From Hymenopellis radicata (Eukaryota > Basidiomycota > Agaricomycetes > Agaricales > Physalacriaceae), in the NCBI GenBank assembly GCA_015501595.1, contig JADNRX010000006.1, forward strand, positions 186,001 through 250,000: a stretch of DNA of 64,000 nucleotides, in the 5' to 3' direction. This document shows positions 11,323-23,076 of this stretch, in pieces. Position numbers and translations under genes: made by a program. Below the pieces are notes generated by a model. That model was not told the origin of the DNA, made no database searches, and worked only from the letters and a program-made list of their open reading frames with translations. The first letter of the stretch is position 1; every line of letters starts with the position of its first letter.

Positions 11323-14300
11323 ATGGACGACCACCCACATAAGGCTCATCGCCCGTCCAAGTCTGGCGCAAAGGCGGAAAAGAAGGATAAAGGGAAGGGA
11401 AAGGAGAAGCAGCATGGATTCAACGAAAAAGTATGTTCTTGTTGCTTTACTATACTATTTCTCATAAAACCTACCAGGCATTTGCACCAAAATCAGGTCG
11501 AAGAGCAGACCGCCAAGGACGGCGGAATGTAGAACGAGATCAGACTCGCCTTCACGTCCCCTCGTCAATAGAACACCAGATGATGAACCACCACCAGTCA
11601 TCGTTGCTATTGTTGGTCCACCGGGAGTAGGCAAGACCACTCTTCTTAAAAGCATGGTCCGCCGCTACACAAAACAGACCCTCAACGAAGCCAAGGGGCC
11701 GATTACCGTTGTCAGTGGCAAGAAACGACGCCTTACCTTCATCGAGTGCAACAATGATCTCAATAGCATGATCGACATTGGGAAAATTGCCGACCTTGTC
11801 TTACTCATGATAGATGGCTCATTTGGCTTTGAGATGGTGCGAATTACGCGCTTTGGTCGACATTGTTCTTATTTATGTCTAGGAAGCGTTCGAATTTCTC
11901 AATGTTCTCCAATCCCATGGCTTTCCTAAAGTTATCGGCATTCTCACCCATCTCGATCTCATTAAGAAGGCCGCCACTCTGAAGGATTCCAAGAAAGCCC
12001 TCAAGAAGCGTTTCTGGACCGAAATATATCAAGGCGCCAAGCTCTTCTATCTGTCTGGTGTCTTGAACGGACGTTATCCCGATTCCGAAATCCTCAATCT
12101 CTCCCGCTTCATCAGCGTCATGAAGTTTCGTCCTCTTGTTTTCCGCAATACACATCCCTATCTCCTCGCCGATCGTATCGAGGACTTGACTCCTCGAGAA
12201 GAAATTCGATTATCCAAGGGCAAATGCGACAGAACTGTGACCGTATACGGTTATGTTCGTGGTACCAACCTTCGTATGGGGACGAAAGTCCATATTCCGG
12301 GGGTAGGCGACTTGGATATGAAGAGCGTTTCACTACTAGGTGATCCATGTCCAATGCCAGACGCGGATTCCGAGAAGAGGCGGAAACTGAGTGAGAAAAA
12401 GAAGCTCCTAGTCCACGCGCCGATGAGCGATGTTGGAGGCGTAATTTACGACAAGGATGCGGTATGGATTAATGTCCCTGGGAGCTTCACTAGAGGCAAC
12501 GCAGATGGTATGTTGCTTCCTGATTTTGGTTTATTCTGTCTTTGACTCTTCGCCTCGAAGTTGTCCAGGGTGAAGGAGAACAGATGGTAATGGACCTGCA
12601 GGATGCCAGCGGCACTTTAGAGGACGCAGTCGCTCGAAGTCAAATTCGGTTGTTTGGATCTTCGTCTGGGACCTTAAATGCACCTGCAGCTGCGGGGTCC
12701 GATGATTCTGACTCCTCAGATGAAGAGGGGGATGAGGAAGAGTTCGACGATGTGGATGAAGATGAGGATGAAGATGGCGCATCTGATGATCAGGACGACG
12801 ATGACGACAGTCCTGTCAATCTAGCGCAAGATCCCCGCAATACTGGTCGCTCGTCCATGCGCAAAGTCGTTCGAAATCTGCCGTCTTCCAGTAAAGCGGG
12901 GCGAGGTGATGTCGAGTACGCAGACAGCGACTCTGACTTGGGGGATGAGGACCAGGATGATTTAGAAGCAGGTGGCAGGCGAGTCCGATTCAATGAGGAA
13001 AACGATAAGGACATTCCGAGCGACGACGATCTCATGGACGAAGAAGATGGTAGCGACGACGATGACGATGTCCCCAAGTGGAAATCTAATCTAGCCGCGA
13101 AAGCGCAAGATGTAGTGTCGCGAACGCGGCGGAAGAAGGAGTGGACGAAGCTAATATATTCCTCTTCCCTCACACCGTACCAGATTCTATCCAACGACTC
13201 TACCAGCGAACTGCCCACTCCAGGCGACGACGACGATGATGACTTCTTCCGTATGGACAAAATGGATACTTCTGCCGTAAACGATGAACTGGACAAGACG
13301 AAGGACGATTTCTCCTCGTCGGATTTGGATCGGTGGAAGGACGACGCCCTCCTACAGTCCCTTCGTAGCCTCTTCATAACTGGGGATACATTACAGGGCG
13401 GTGAAGATGAGGCAATGGAGGAAAAATACGAAGACTCAGAAGGAGAGCTCGACGAAGAAGAGGGTTCTGACAGCGGGGAGCCGCCTGCCCAAGAGTCGAC
13501 GGAGACTTCCCGAGCAGCGGCTCTGGCTGCCAAGAAAGAGGCTCTGAAGCGCAAGTTCGACGAACAGTATGACGATCCTGAGGCTTCCAAGCTCGACTTC
13601 TATGACGAAAAGAAAGAGGAGATGGCTCGTCAGTTACAACTCAACCGTGCAGAGTTTGAAGGCGTCGATGCTGAATCACGGGCATTGGTGGAGGGATACC
13701 GCCCCGGCGCTTATGTGCGCATTGAGCTCGCCGACGTTCCGTGCGAGATGATAGAGAATTTCGATCCCACATATCCCATCGTTGTTGGCGGCCTCCTTCC
13801 CGCCGAGGAGCGATTCGGCTTTTGTGCAGGTTCGGATCAAACGCCATCGTTGGTATGTACGCACGCTCAAAACCAATGATCCTCTCATCTTCTCCCTTGG
13901 CTGGCGTCGCTTCCAGACAGTACCGATATACTCCCTCGACGACCACTCCATCCGAATGCGTATGCTCAAGTATACTCCAGAACACATGCATTGCTACGCG
14001 ACGTTTTACGGGCCCGTATCATTGCCCAACAGCGGCTTCTGCGCTTTCAATTCGTTATCCTCGGAGACGCCAGGTTTCCGTGTCTCCGCGACGGGCGTCG
14101 TTCTCGATATTGATCGTTCTGTCAAGATCGTCAAGAAGATCAAATTGACGGGAACGCCGTACAAGATATACAAGAACACCGCGTTCATCAGGGACATGTT
14201 CAGCACTGCACTGGAGGTTGCCAAGTTCGAAGGCGCGAATATCAGGACCGTGTCTGGTATACGAGGTCAAGTCAAGAAAGCCTTGTCGAAGCCGGATGGT

Positions 14301-14955
14301 GCATTCCGAGCCACTTTCGAAGACAAGGTTCTCAAGAGTGGTATGCTTTCTCTTCGGCTTTGCTGTTGTCGGCTGCTTAGTATTTTCCATAGACATTATA
14401 TTCCTTCGGGCATGGTATTCGATTCAGCCAAGAAAATTCTACAACCCCGTCACGTCCTTGTTACTGTCTGATAAAGCGCATTGGACGGGCATGCGTCTTA
14501 CGGGACAGGTTCGTCGGGAGGACGGCATCCAGACTCCTTCCGATCCCAATTCCACGTACCGCAAAATTGAGCGGCCCGCTCGTCGCTTCAATCCTCTGCA
14601 TGTACCCAAAAAGCTGCAAGCCTCGCTCCCTTACGCCTCTAAACCACGACAAATGGCGCCTCAGAAGAAGCAGACCTATATGCAGAAAAGAGCGGTGGTT
14701 ATGGAGCCGGAAGAGAAGAAGGCGGTTGCGCTGATGCAACAGCTTCGGGCTTTGCGCAAAGACCAGGTGCTCCGCAGGAAGGAGAAAAAATCGGAGAAGA
14801 GGGCTGAGCATCAAAAGAAGCTCGAGAAGGAGGAAGCGAAAAAGAGTGAGAAGGGCAAGGAGAGGCGAAAGGAGCAGATGAGGATGGCCGGACAGAAGGA
14901 GAAACGGCAGTCGGACTTTGAGGAGGGTCGATCACGAAAACGACAGAAGACGTAG
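11323..14955 (+). CDS. BMS1: Ribosome biogenesis GTPase BMS1
   Basis: Nucleolar GTPase that acts with Rcl1 in the early processing of 40S pre-ribosomes. Visible in order: basic N-terminus; P-loop [10 protein letters not shown] (about 11612-11641); [46 protein letters not shown] (G4); [16 protein letters not shown]; the beta-barrel segment [14 protein letters not shown]; a very acidic middle (12700-13080 and 13400-13480); and the conserved C-terminal block [57 protein letters not shown], then after an intron at about 14341-14391 [20 protein letters not shown] and a lysine-rich tail. Full-length for the family. Introns also at 11430-11480, 11836-11881 and 12510-12560. Two single-base frame breaks occur: CCCC at 11558-11561 (five C restores LHVPLVNRT) and TTTT at 13820-13823 (three T restores RFGFVQVRIK). 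Both are homopolymers. Confidence 0.9.
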
Positions 14956-15620
14956 ATGCCTGTTCTTTTGAAATTTTTCCGCTGCATTTCTACCTGTGTG
15001 TATCGTATCATGTGAGACGTCTAGTGAACTATGTCTATGTCTTTTGTAGCTTTAGCTTTCTCTCCGTAGTAATGCACGTATTCGTGAGATTGAAATCAAG
15101 CAGTGTGGCGCATGGTTGGTGGTGTTCAACAGCAAGCGTCGAAGACATGAATGGCATCGTCGTACAGAGCTCTAAACTCTGAACTGCCAAGGGGACTAGA
15201 CTCGGCCGTGAGTCTAGTTTGCGACATAACCTCAAATTGAAACCTCGGTACCGGCCTCAAGGAGCAAGAGTACATCAGATAGTGACATGTGGACTGTAGC
15301 TAGGAACCTCTAAATCTATAGAGCTATACGTATAGACGCTATCGTGGAGACCCTAATTTTATCAGAATCAAGGACCCCGGACTCGCAAATGGGGAGTTGA
15401 AATCCTAAGGGGTAGAGGGTCTCCGTTGGTATACGGACAACTACGACGCCTTGGTGGTTCAACGTACTAATGCTATGAAGAGCGAATCATAATCCGCAAG
15501 AAGTTTTCTTTGTATATGTACAAGAATTGTAGAATTGATGGACGATGGTAAAAAAAATCAATAGCCTGAACGTGTTCATCCCAGAAAAATAAGGCTCCGT
15601 TAATCAACCAGGTAAACATC
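14956..15620. other. Intergenic, nothing recognised
   Basis: 3' flanks of two convergent genes (BMS1 and the CTR transporter). Only short, shadow-like frames are present. Confidence 0.5.
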
Positions 15621-16227
15621 TCAATGATGCCTTCGGAACGCCATGTCACCAACAACAGCACCCAGAATTGCACTGATAATGAAAGATGCGTTAAAAGTCC
15701 TTTGAAAAATGATTAATGGGCTATAGAAGACGAGGCAGTTCCACATACATAATAATCAACATGAGCAGGTAGTGAAGAGTCGTCTCAATGGCGGTCAAGC
15801 CTCCAGAAGCAATCCTGTGCGAGAGGACAAACTTCCTGGGCTGTTCCTGCGCAACACGTTGTGTATCACTGAGCGGGAGCTTGTCCACGTCAGAGCCATA
15901 TTCAGTGACTAGGTGGAGAGCGCTTGGATAGCATTTAATACCAGAATGAAGAGGAGCAAATGGAAGGATTCACCGAGCTTGGAAGCGAATGTCGAGGGAC
16001 TGGCGGAATGCCCGAAGCCATCTCTCGAATACGGAGAGGAAGAATATCACAAAGCAAGCGCCAACAATAGCACCAGCGGACGATGGAACAATGGTGTCAA
16101 AGATCAAGACGTCGCCTTTGGTAAAGTGCAGGTAGGCCTTCATGGACATGTCCATAGACATCGACGACGAAGTAGAGTTGTCGGAGGACGAGCTCGAGGA
16201 GCCGTCTGACATATCACCCATGTCCAT
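15621..16227 (-). CDS. CTR-family copper transporter
   Basis: Membrane importer of Cu(I). The N-terminus has the methionine-rich metal-binding motifs of the family (MDMGDMSDG and MSMDMSM around a serine tract). Membrane segment 1 is GAIVGACFVIFFLSVFERWL; segment 2 is near TAIETTLHYLLML and runs, after a spliced intron, into segment 3 with IAILGAVVGDMAF, containing a GxxxG-like helix-packing motif. The protein ends FRRHH. The intron at about 15663-15738 is clean. The earlier one (about 15909-15973) joins a phase-2 donor to an exon that needs phase 1, so a one-base error or a misread junction must exist near there. The gene is divergent from the ferric reductase, as expected for reductive copper/iron uptake, because Fre enzymes supply the Cu(I) that CTR proteins carry. 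About 155 residues, at the short end for CTR proteins. Confidence 0.8.
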
Positions 16228-16229
16228 GG

Positions 16230-16237
16230 TGAGCAAA
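16230..16237 (-). promoter_or_regulatory. CuRE-like word TTTGCTCA next to the CTR start codon
   Basis: On the minus strand this reads TTTGCTCA ending 3 nt-scale upstream of the ATG. It matches the yeast Mac1 copper-response consensus TTTGC(T/G)C(A/G) exactly. Placement inside the leader is unusual, so this could be chance. Confidence 0.35.
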
Positions 16238-16410
16238 ATCAAGATGGGCAACAGCAAAGTCCGACAGAGTTTCCATTGAGCCTTAAAAGAGATCCCGCGA
16301 GGCGACCGTCTTGCGATCCTTATAACCAAGCTGGTTCGCCGGAACGAACCGTCGGCACAGCGCGGTAGCTCTCGGTACACAAGCCACAATACGGTCAGCC
16401 ACTCGCAGAA

Positions 16411-16420
16411 TTTGCGCAAA
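16411..16420. promoter_or_regulatory. Palindromic CuRE-like word TTTGCGCAAA
   Basis: TTTGCGCA fits TTTGC(T/G)C(A/G) on the plus strand, and the ten-base palindrome fits it on the minus strand too. It lies about 185 bp upstream of the CTR start and 80 bp before a TATAAA at 16495-16500. Position and consensus suggest copper-dependent control of the locus. Confidence 0.4.
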
Positions 16421-16494
16421 GTTGCGCTAAATTGCCTCATCATTTTGCCCCAAATTTGTCTGCTCATTTTGTCCAAATTTGAAACTAGGAACGC

Positions 16495-16500
16495 TATAAA
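16495..16500 (+). promoter_or_regulatory. TATA box, plus strand
   Basis: TATAAA 55 bp before the ATG at 16555, oriented toward the small gene and the ferric reductase. Confidence 0.5.
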
Positions 16501-16554
16501 GGCCGCAAGTTGGATGATCAGTCACTCTTCCTGCTTCGCCTCTGTCCCCCAGCG

Positions 16555-17187
16555 ATGATCACTCTTCGTTCGCCGTCAAAGCTTCGATTCTATCTGCGTT
16601 ATCTAGTGGCTGCCAGGGATAGCGTCCACGTCTGCTACGTTCTGGCATACAACTTCGACATCTATGAGTTGCGCCACCATCCTTTGGAACGTACTCATTC
16701 CGCTCACCGGTTACTCTTCCAAGAGTTCAAAGAAAGGTGTGCACCTTGCCTCGGTCGTCTTCACCACTGCTCACCAATGTCCTGATTAGGCCTTCCAACT
16801 CGCTTTGATCATCGTCTGGTTCGTCTCAGTCTGCACCCTGTCGCCCTCGTTTCCACACCGCGTTTCTTGGCTCCATCAAGACCCCCGACACCATCTGTAA
16901 TTCGCGCGCTAGTCGGACATCACCTGGCTCTTTTACACATCGTGCAGTACAGGATAATCACCCTCGACCTCGTTTGGCACGGCGACCGCTCGCTTGTCTA
17001 CGATATACCGGATCCAGACCGCTATCCACACGTTTCATCCATTCCCTCGGGTGACTTTGGGGAGATCGGTCGCCGTAAATTTGTATCAAAGGCACGAATA
17101 TTGCCTTGTGTTTTCTTTGTTTGCCTTCGCATGACTAGTTTTCGGCTCGACCTGTCATGGAGCAGATATTATGACGTGAACTGCTGA
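16555..17187 (+). CDS. Hypothetical small membrane-associated protein, model uncertain
   Basis: I do not recognise this. Coding-like segments lie between the TATA box and the ferric reductase: a stretch with ILWNVLIPLTGYSSKSSKK (about 16680-16738), joined across an intron ending at 16788 to AFQLALIIVWFVSVCTLSPS, and then LDLVWHGDRSLVYDIPD and YPHVSSIPSGDFGEIGRRKF (about 16963-17075). The two hydrophobic stretches could be membrane helices. No single set of introns gave a clean full-length frame from an ATG; the ATG at 16555 is in another frame than the first hydrophobic stretch. It could be an independent gene of the metal-uptake locus or an alternative 5' part of the reductase transcript. 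Confidence 0.3.
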
Positions 17188-17321
17188 TGAACTCGGACGA
17201 ACCATGGAAGGACGTTGAATACTTGCGTATAGCGTAATTTACCTGTTCTGGACCAGACACCGAAATACAAGAGCACTTTGTTGCGTTGTTACTTTCTGTC
17301 CCCTCTCCCGAGTTCCTCGTC

Positions 17322-19739
17322 ATGGGCTTAATCTGGCTTAAGCATCCTGTTCTCTGGCACTCCTCTCGAGTGCCCAGCGGCTATGATTATACAATGATGA
17401 CCGACGAACAGAAGACGATGATAGTTACGAAGTGGCATAACGTCTGTTCTCGTCATACGCTGCATCTCGTCTACTAACGGCCTTTAAGTGGTACAGTGCG
17501 GATTGGGAATACGGCCAAACTACTCTGGCATTCTTCTGTGCTGGAATTGCGACGGTATTCCTCTTCAAAGTCGTAGCTCATCTGCGTGGACGGAAGTAGG
17601 CGCCTGTACTTGCTGTTACTACTTGCAGAGATTTACCGTACTGCAGGGCGACCTCTCCGTCACCCACCAGCCCGGCACTCTAGATCGTGTGATTGCTGCA
17701 TGTCGCTACGCTACTGCCCGACAGTTCCATGTCCGCACGTTGCATTGGTACTCGCCGCCTCTCGCCGCTGTGGTTGCGGTCTGTGGCATGTTTACCTTCC
17801 TTATGGGTAGGCTTTTCCTTAACTGCGAGACCGCTATTTACGTAGTCGTAGCCCTGATGCTTGCGGTTCGCCCGTACTATTGGCCCAACGACGCCATGGG
17901 ACACAGTCCTCCGATTGCCACCAGGGCTGGCTGGATATCAATAGCAATCATGCCATTTATGATGTACGCCACACTTCAATAAGACACTAAACTTGCTTAC
18001 GCCATGCAGTGTCTTCGCCACGAAGGTTAACTTCATTGGTATACTCACCGGGACCTCTCACGAGAAACTGCAAGTCTTTCATCGCTGGACGGCGTTCTTC
18101 ATGTGTATGTGCGAAGTCGGATCGCTACGATATTTTGTTGATAATACTTGCGCTTAGACATCACTTCGCTGGTGCACACTTTCCCGTTCATCATTAACTC
18201 CATTCGAATGCGGGAAATGGAAGCGATGTGGTCGACGAGTCCTTGGTATTGGACTGGGGTGGCGGCTCTTGTTCCTCAAGTATGTGACCGCTCCACGCCT
18301 CCAGTCAGGACTTCCACAGGTTGACAATCTTCTTAAGACATATCTGGTCGCTCTCTCCTGGGGCATTTTTCGCAATCCTTATTATGAGATCTTCAAGAAG
18401 TAAGCCGTCCTCCTTCGCCCGCTCTGAAGCACCTACTTACATATTCGCGCGTCCAGGTTACACTTCATGTAGAAATGTCATTCGTTTACTTCGCCTATTG
18501 CTCATCTCTGCTCTAGCGCTGCGGGTATTTTCATGGCAGCTCTGTTCATACATGTCAACTTCCGATTGACTTCCTGGTAAGCAGGCGATTGTCGCTTCTG
18601 ACATATGCCTTCAATCTGATTTATGATACCTGCACTTAGGGATTATTTCTGGGCAGTTGTCGGACTGTACGGAACCTCGTGGCTCATGAGGGTTCTCCGA
18701 ACGCATTACAACAGCGGTGTCGGACTCCCGGCTACTATTGAATACTTACCAGGCAACATGATCAAAGTCCGTGTTGAAGCACCCAAGCGCCTCCGATGGT
18801 CTCCCGGCCAGCACGTCTTCGTCCGGTTCGTGGATCTGGGAATACACTTCTTCAGCTCCCACCCATTCACCGTCGCTTCAATACCGGCAGACGGGCATTC
18901 GTTGGATTTGGTTCTCCGCGTCAAGAAAGGCATTACCCAGAAGCTCGCCAATGTGGCGACCGGAAAGGCGGCGAGGTCCACGCGGGTGCTCATTGATGGT
19001 CCATACGGTGGCTTGCCGTTCGACCTGAAGAACTTTCATACGGTCTACCTCTTTGCTGGCGGAAGCGGTTCGTCTTCGAAGCTGAGAAATCGTTATAGCG
19101 CTAATGTACTTTTGCAGGCGCTAGTTTCACCGTTCCCCTCCTTCTGGATCTAGCCCGTAAGTTCGAGTCTAAAGACCACTTTACTTGCACACGTGTAGAG
19201 TTTGTGCTCGCCGTCAAGGACAAAGGTCTGATGCTTCCTTCAACGATCATTTTACCTCATTCATTTCTTTGATGCAGACTCTGCAGCATGGTTGAGCCAA
19301 GATCTGATATTGGCCCGCAAATGTATCGGTGACGAGCGTTTGAACGTTCGTATTCACATCACGGAGGCTGAACTGACTGGGGATGCCGCTTCATCCAGCG
19401 ATGACGTGAAAACTATAGAAGATGCGTCTGCTACTGTTTTAGGCCGTCCGAATCTGCCCCAGATCGTCCGCCAGGCGTCCAAGGCGAGCCAAGGAAAGGT
19501 GGCCATCGTTGGTACGGTACAATCTTGGTACAATAGGTTCAAGGTACTTAACCATCACTTAGCCTGTGGTCCCGAATCGCTCCTGTACGATGTCCGAAAC
19601 GCGGTTTCGGAATGTCAGCTCATCATAGCTGATGGGTACGGGACGTGTAAGGATATATACTTGCACACCGAGAACTTTGGGTAAGTTGCTGTGCGACGAT
19701 CTACTAACACGATTGTCTCACAATTATTCTAGGTGGTGA
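17322..19739 (+). CDS. Ferric/cupric reductase, FRE family
   Basis: Plasma-membrane flavocytochrome that passes electrons from NADPH through FAD and two haems to extracellular Fe(III) or Cu(II). Order: MGLIWLKHPVLW; first membrane exon WYSADWEYGQTTLAFFCAGI; RPYYWPNDAMGHSPPIATR; the haem core with TSHEKLQVFHRW and HTFPFIINSIR; later helices; the FAD-binding part with WSPGQHVFVRF and SHPFTVASIP; the NAD(P)-binding part with IDGPYGG and LFAGGSG; and the C-terminus ACGPESLLYDVRNAVS and TENFGW. All three domains (ferric reductase, FAD_binding_8, NAD_binding_6) are present. Roughly ten introns of 45-65 nt; the last is 19681-19732, leaving only a two-codon final exon. Divergent from the CTR copper transporter, which would use its product. 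The start at 17322 is the first ATG in frame with the first membrane exon. Confidence 0.85.
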
Positions 19740-20030
19740 TTACAAGTTCAAATGAATGGCGACGTTGTAGTTACGTATATTATGACATTGCTGAAGACTT
19801 CAACGTAGCTGAATTCGAGTAATCTGGTCTGATTAGTCTCCGTACAAGCTCCCGTAAGGTTTCACGCGCACGTTCGGGGCGCTGTTGCGACAAGTCACTG
19901 GACCGCATTCGACCTATGTTTGATCCGGTTGATCCGCCTAATACACGTCGTGACACGTACGAACAGCAAATCATTGCTTTCTGTTAGTTTCTGTCAACTG
20001 CTCTGTCTTTTTTCCTTTACTCTTCTTGCG

Positions 20031-21483
20031 ATGTCGTTTCTACGGTCAGTACTGTTTCAAAGCCCATTGAACTCGGCTAATAAGTGCTCAAAGGCTTGCA
20101 CTATGCGTGGCAGGAGTGTATTCCATGTTTCTTGTAAGATCGCTCGTTGTTGGGCGTAAGGATCCGTGCTAAATCAACCAATAACGCAGCTATGGGCCAT
20201 TGCTCAAGAACGCTGTGCGTGCCCGTTCCCTTCTCAATGACTTCTTTTCTAATACCGTGTCCAGTGTCCGTTCCTTTTAAATCAATAGATGACGACTCGT
20301 CCGCCAAATTCCATTCCGCCATCTTCTTGGGAACTTGTCAGAGCGCGCTGAGCTCTATATCGGCGCTTATATACATCCTCTTCAGGCGTAATCCATCGGC
20401 AACGCTCGCGCAGAATCTCGGACTCGAGCCCGCCCCAATACCCGCTTCTAATGATATCCACATTCAGGCCAACGGCTCTGCAAAACATCATGCCAACGGC
20501 TCGGCCAAGCACCCGGACAAGCCGTCTACGCGGTATTCTTACCGAGCCCTCCTCCTTCGCTATCTCCAATGCGCGTTGTTCATCACAGCCGCTGCACCCT
20601 TCGGCTTCGCCGCCCTCTCTTACATCACATACCCCACCATGGTCCTAGGGAAGTCCTGCAAACTCGTACCAGTCATGATCATGAACGTCCTCCTCTACCG
20701 CCGCAAATTCGCACCGCACAAATACCTTGTCGTATTCATGGTCACTGCAGGTATCACCGTATTCATGTACATGGGCGACGAGAAGAAGCGCAAGTCTTCT
20801 TCTGGGCCGGAGAGCACGTCCCCGTATGCCAGCATAATCGGCATAGTCTACCTGCTCATCAATCTCGCGTTGGACGGCGCAGTCAACTCCACGCAGGACG
20901 AGATCTTCGTCAGACACAAAGTTACAGGCCAGCAGATGATGTTTTGGATCAACGTGATGTGCACGAGCATTACCACCGTCTTGAGCCTCCTTCCCCTTCC
21001 TCACATTCCTGTTATACATCCTTCTGCTGGCGGAACGAGCGAGATGCTCGAGGCGTTGTCGTTCATACACGCGCATCCTTCGATCATAACGCCTCTTGTG
21101 CAGTTCTCCATCACCGGAGCTCTCGGCCAGCTCTTCATCTTCGAGACGTTGCAGCACTTTGGGAGCTTGACATTAGTGTACGTCCTCTTCCTCCCTTCTA
21201 TGATCTGCATTGATGTCTCTTCCTCTAGCACCATCACGCTGACCCGCAAACTATTCACGATGCTCTTATCAGTCGTCGTGTACAAGCATTCGTTGACATC
21301 TGGCCAGTGGATTGGTGCCGGTATCGTATTCGCTGGAATTTCCGTAGAGGCCTTTGTAAAGCGCAAAGGTTCGAACTTTCTCCCCTCCTCAACATTTATG
21401 GTTCTCATGAACATCCTCGAGCAGATGTCCATGCTAAACGTGTGATCCAGGAGAAGGAGAAGGCCAAGTTGAAAGCACTGTAG
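20031..21483 (+). CDS. HUT1: HUT1/SLC35B1-like nucleotide-sugar transporter
   Basis: Multi-span ER/Golgi membrane transporter of the UDP-galactose transporter homologue 1 family. Three introns in the first 250 bp must be removed to give MSFLRLALCVAGVYSMFL, LWAIAQERLSVPFKS, then FHSAIFLGTCQSALSS. Downstream: YITYPTMVLGKSCKLVPVM (the KSCK.VPVM motif of the family), LVVFMVTAGITVFMYMGD, LDGAVNSTQDEI, FETLQHFGSLTL, and after an intron with donor GTACGT, VTITLTRKLFTMLLSVVVY. The C-terminus ends in a charged stretch (KDVHAKRVIQEKEKAKLKAL) after one more intron. A cytosolic loop after the first helices carries a duplicated ANGSAKH unit. Yeast Hut1 ends in a lysine ER-retrieval motif; here the last residues are KLKAL. 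Convergent with GPN2. Confidence 0.9.
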
Positions 21484-21642
21484 ACTTAGAGTTTGAATGA
21501 TAATGTGTACACTCGGACCTTGTTGAATAGACAAAGAGGCAACAGACAACGTCAATTGTCGACATGAACATTGTTGAGCTGCTACCACGTCTGGTTCATG
21601 AATAAACTGGTTACATTTCTAACAATACAGTAACTTCTTTCA

Positions 21643-22760
21643 CTACCTCGTCCCACCAGTCTGAGCTTGAAGAGCCTCAGCTTCCTTCCGCCACTGTTCC
21701 TTTTCCCATTTGTCGTATTCATCTTTAGCGTCAATCCATCGCTCCTGCACATCCCTTACATCGTACCCGCCAACAGACGACGTAGCGCTCGAAAACAATC
21801 CGAATGTATTTGGGCGAGCAGAAGCGGGAACGTTATGCTGATGCTCAGCAGCATCCGGTGGTAGTGGCGCAGTGGGTGGTGGAACGAATATGTAACCAGT
21901 TACACGGTCGATGGTACGTGTCAGGTGCATCATGGACGCTTTGTCCTCCACCGCGAGCGTTTCAAACCCCACGAGGTTGTAATCTTCAATGAGAGAGATG
22001 AGCGCCATATTCAGCGCTGCATATCGCTTGGGTGCGTATGTTTCTAGAGAGTTGGAGAGGTATGAGAGATCCTGTACTTCCGTGTAAAATGATAGATTGA
22101 AATCTAAAGCGGTGTCAGAAGGAAGGGGAAAAGCGTGAATTGAAGATGTACACACCAAGATCGCCGTAATTCGATATGAGGTCGATTTTCGAAAGTACGT
22201 TTATGTGGGGAAGCTCGAGATGGAGCATGGCCCGCAGAGAGAGTAGAAGTACGGAGATGTATTTGGAGGCGTCCGTTATATAGTGCGCGTCGCATAAATG
22301 GATCGCAGCCAGCTGTATGTCGAGTCACGTCCTGTGCAAAGACTTTCAAGTGAGAGGTACTGCATACCCGGAACCCACCCTTTCCCAAGCGCTCAATTAT
22401 CCTCTTCACACTCTCGTGGTTCGTGCTGAGTTCCACTTGGCCGGGGAGATCAAATAGCACATACGCGTCTTTGCCGAGTTCACTGAGGCGCTCTTCTAGC
22501 CAGTCGTAGTTGGCCTCAAGATACTCCATGCAGTATAGCATGCCACCATTTGGGCCTAGCTGATACTCCTGCATGACATCGGAGAGGGTTATAAGGGAGG
22601 ATATATCGATAGCGCATGGATATGGAATGTTGTCGTTGGCGGGGTCGAGGTTGACAATGGCTATTGGACGATTTAGAGCGCTGAAGAGCTGGTGTTTACC
22701 ATAGCAATAGGTCGATTTTCCAGAGCCTGGTGAACCGCAGACAATCTCACCAAAAGGCAT
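21643..22760 (-). CDS. GPN2: GPN-loop GTPase 2
   Basis: Cytoplasmic GTPase that helps assemble and import RNA polymerases II and III. P-loop GSPGSGKST at residues ~9-17; [11 protein letters not shown]; the family-defining Gly-Pro-Asn in [17 protein letters not shown]3 DLPGQVEL; after a short intron near 22310-22372, [13 protein letters not shown]4 with [12 protein letters not shown] in the middle exon; then [11 protein letters not shown] and a C-terminus rich in W, E and K. Stop TAG at 21643-21645. Length and motif order fit GPN2 rather than GPN1 or GPN3. A second intron lies at about 22104-22152. Neighbour HUT1 converges on it with 159 bp between stops. Confidence 0.9.
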
Positions 22761-23076
22761 ACGAAAATGCGATGGACGTAGAGAGGCAAGGGTTGATACC
22801 TTTTTTGGCGACGATCGTCAGGAAATTTCTAGAGTGACTAATAATAGACCTCTTATTAAAGTCGGCGTGTACCGTGTAGCTTACACAGGGCTTTTTCAGA
22901 AATCTTCGTTGATTGATGTCAATGTAACTAACAGAAAAACAGAACAGATAAGAGTATGCGTGCCAAAGGAAAAACTTTCCGGAGTGGTAAGTAAAAAGAC
23001 CAGAGATTAGAAATTGCGATACAATTTAGACTACAATGTGCGACGGCCGACCGGTGGGGGTATGAGAAACAAAGCG

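Noticed and set aside
12509..12570. Apparent extra frame break in BMS1 at the third intron
   Set aside because: Using the acceptor CTCGAAG at about 12558-12560 gives [13 protein letters not shown] in frame, so no error is needed.
12790..13590. 266-codon minus-strand frame, very serine-rich
   Set aside because: It is the antisense of the Asp/Glu-rich middle of BMS1 (GAC/GAT/GAG/GAA read back as serine codons); no independent features.
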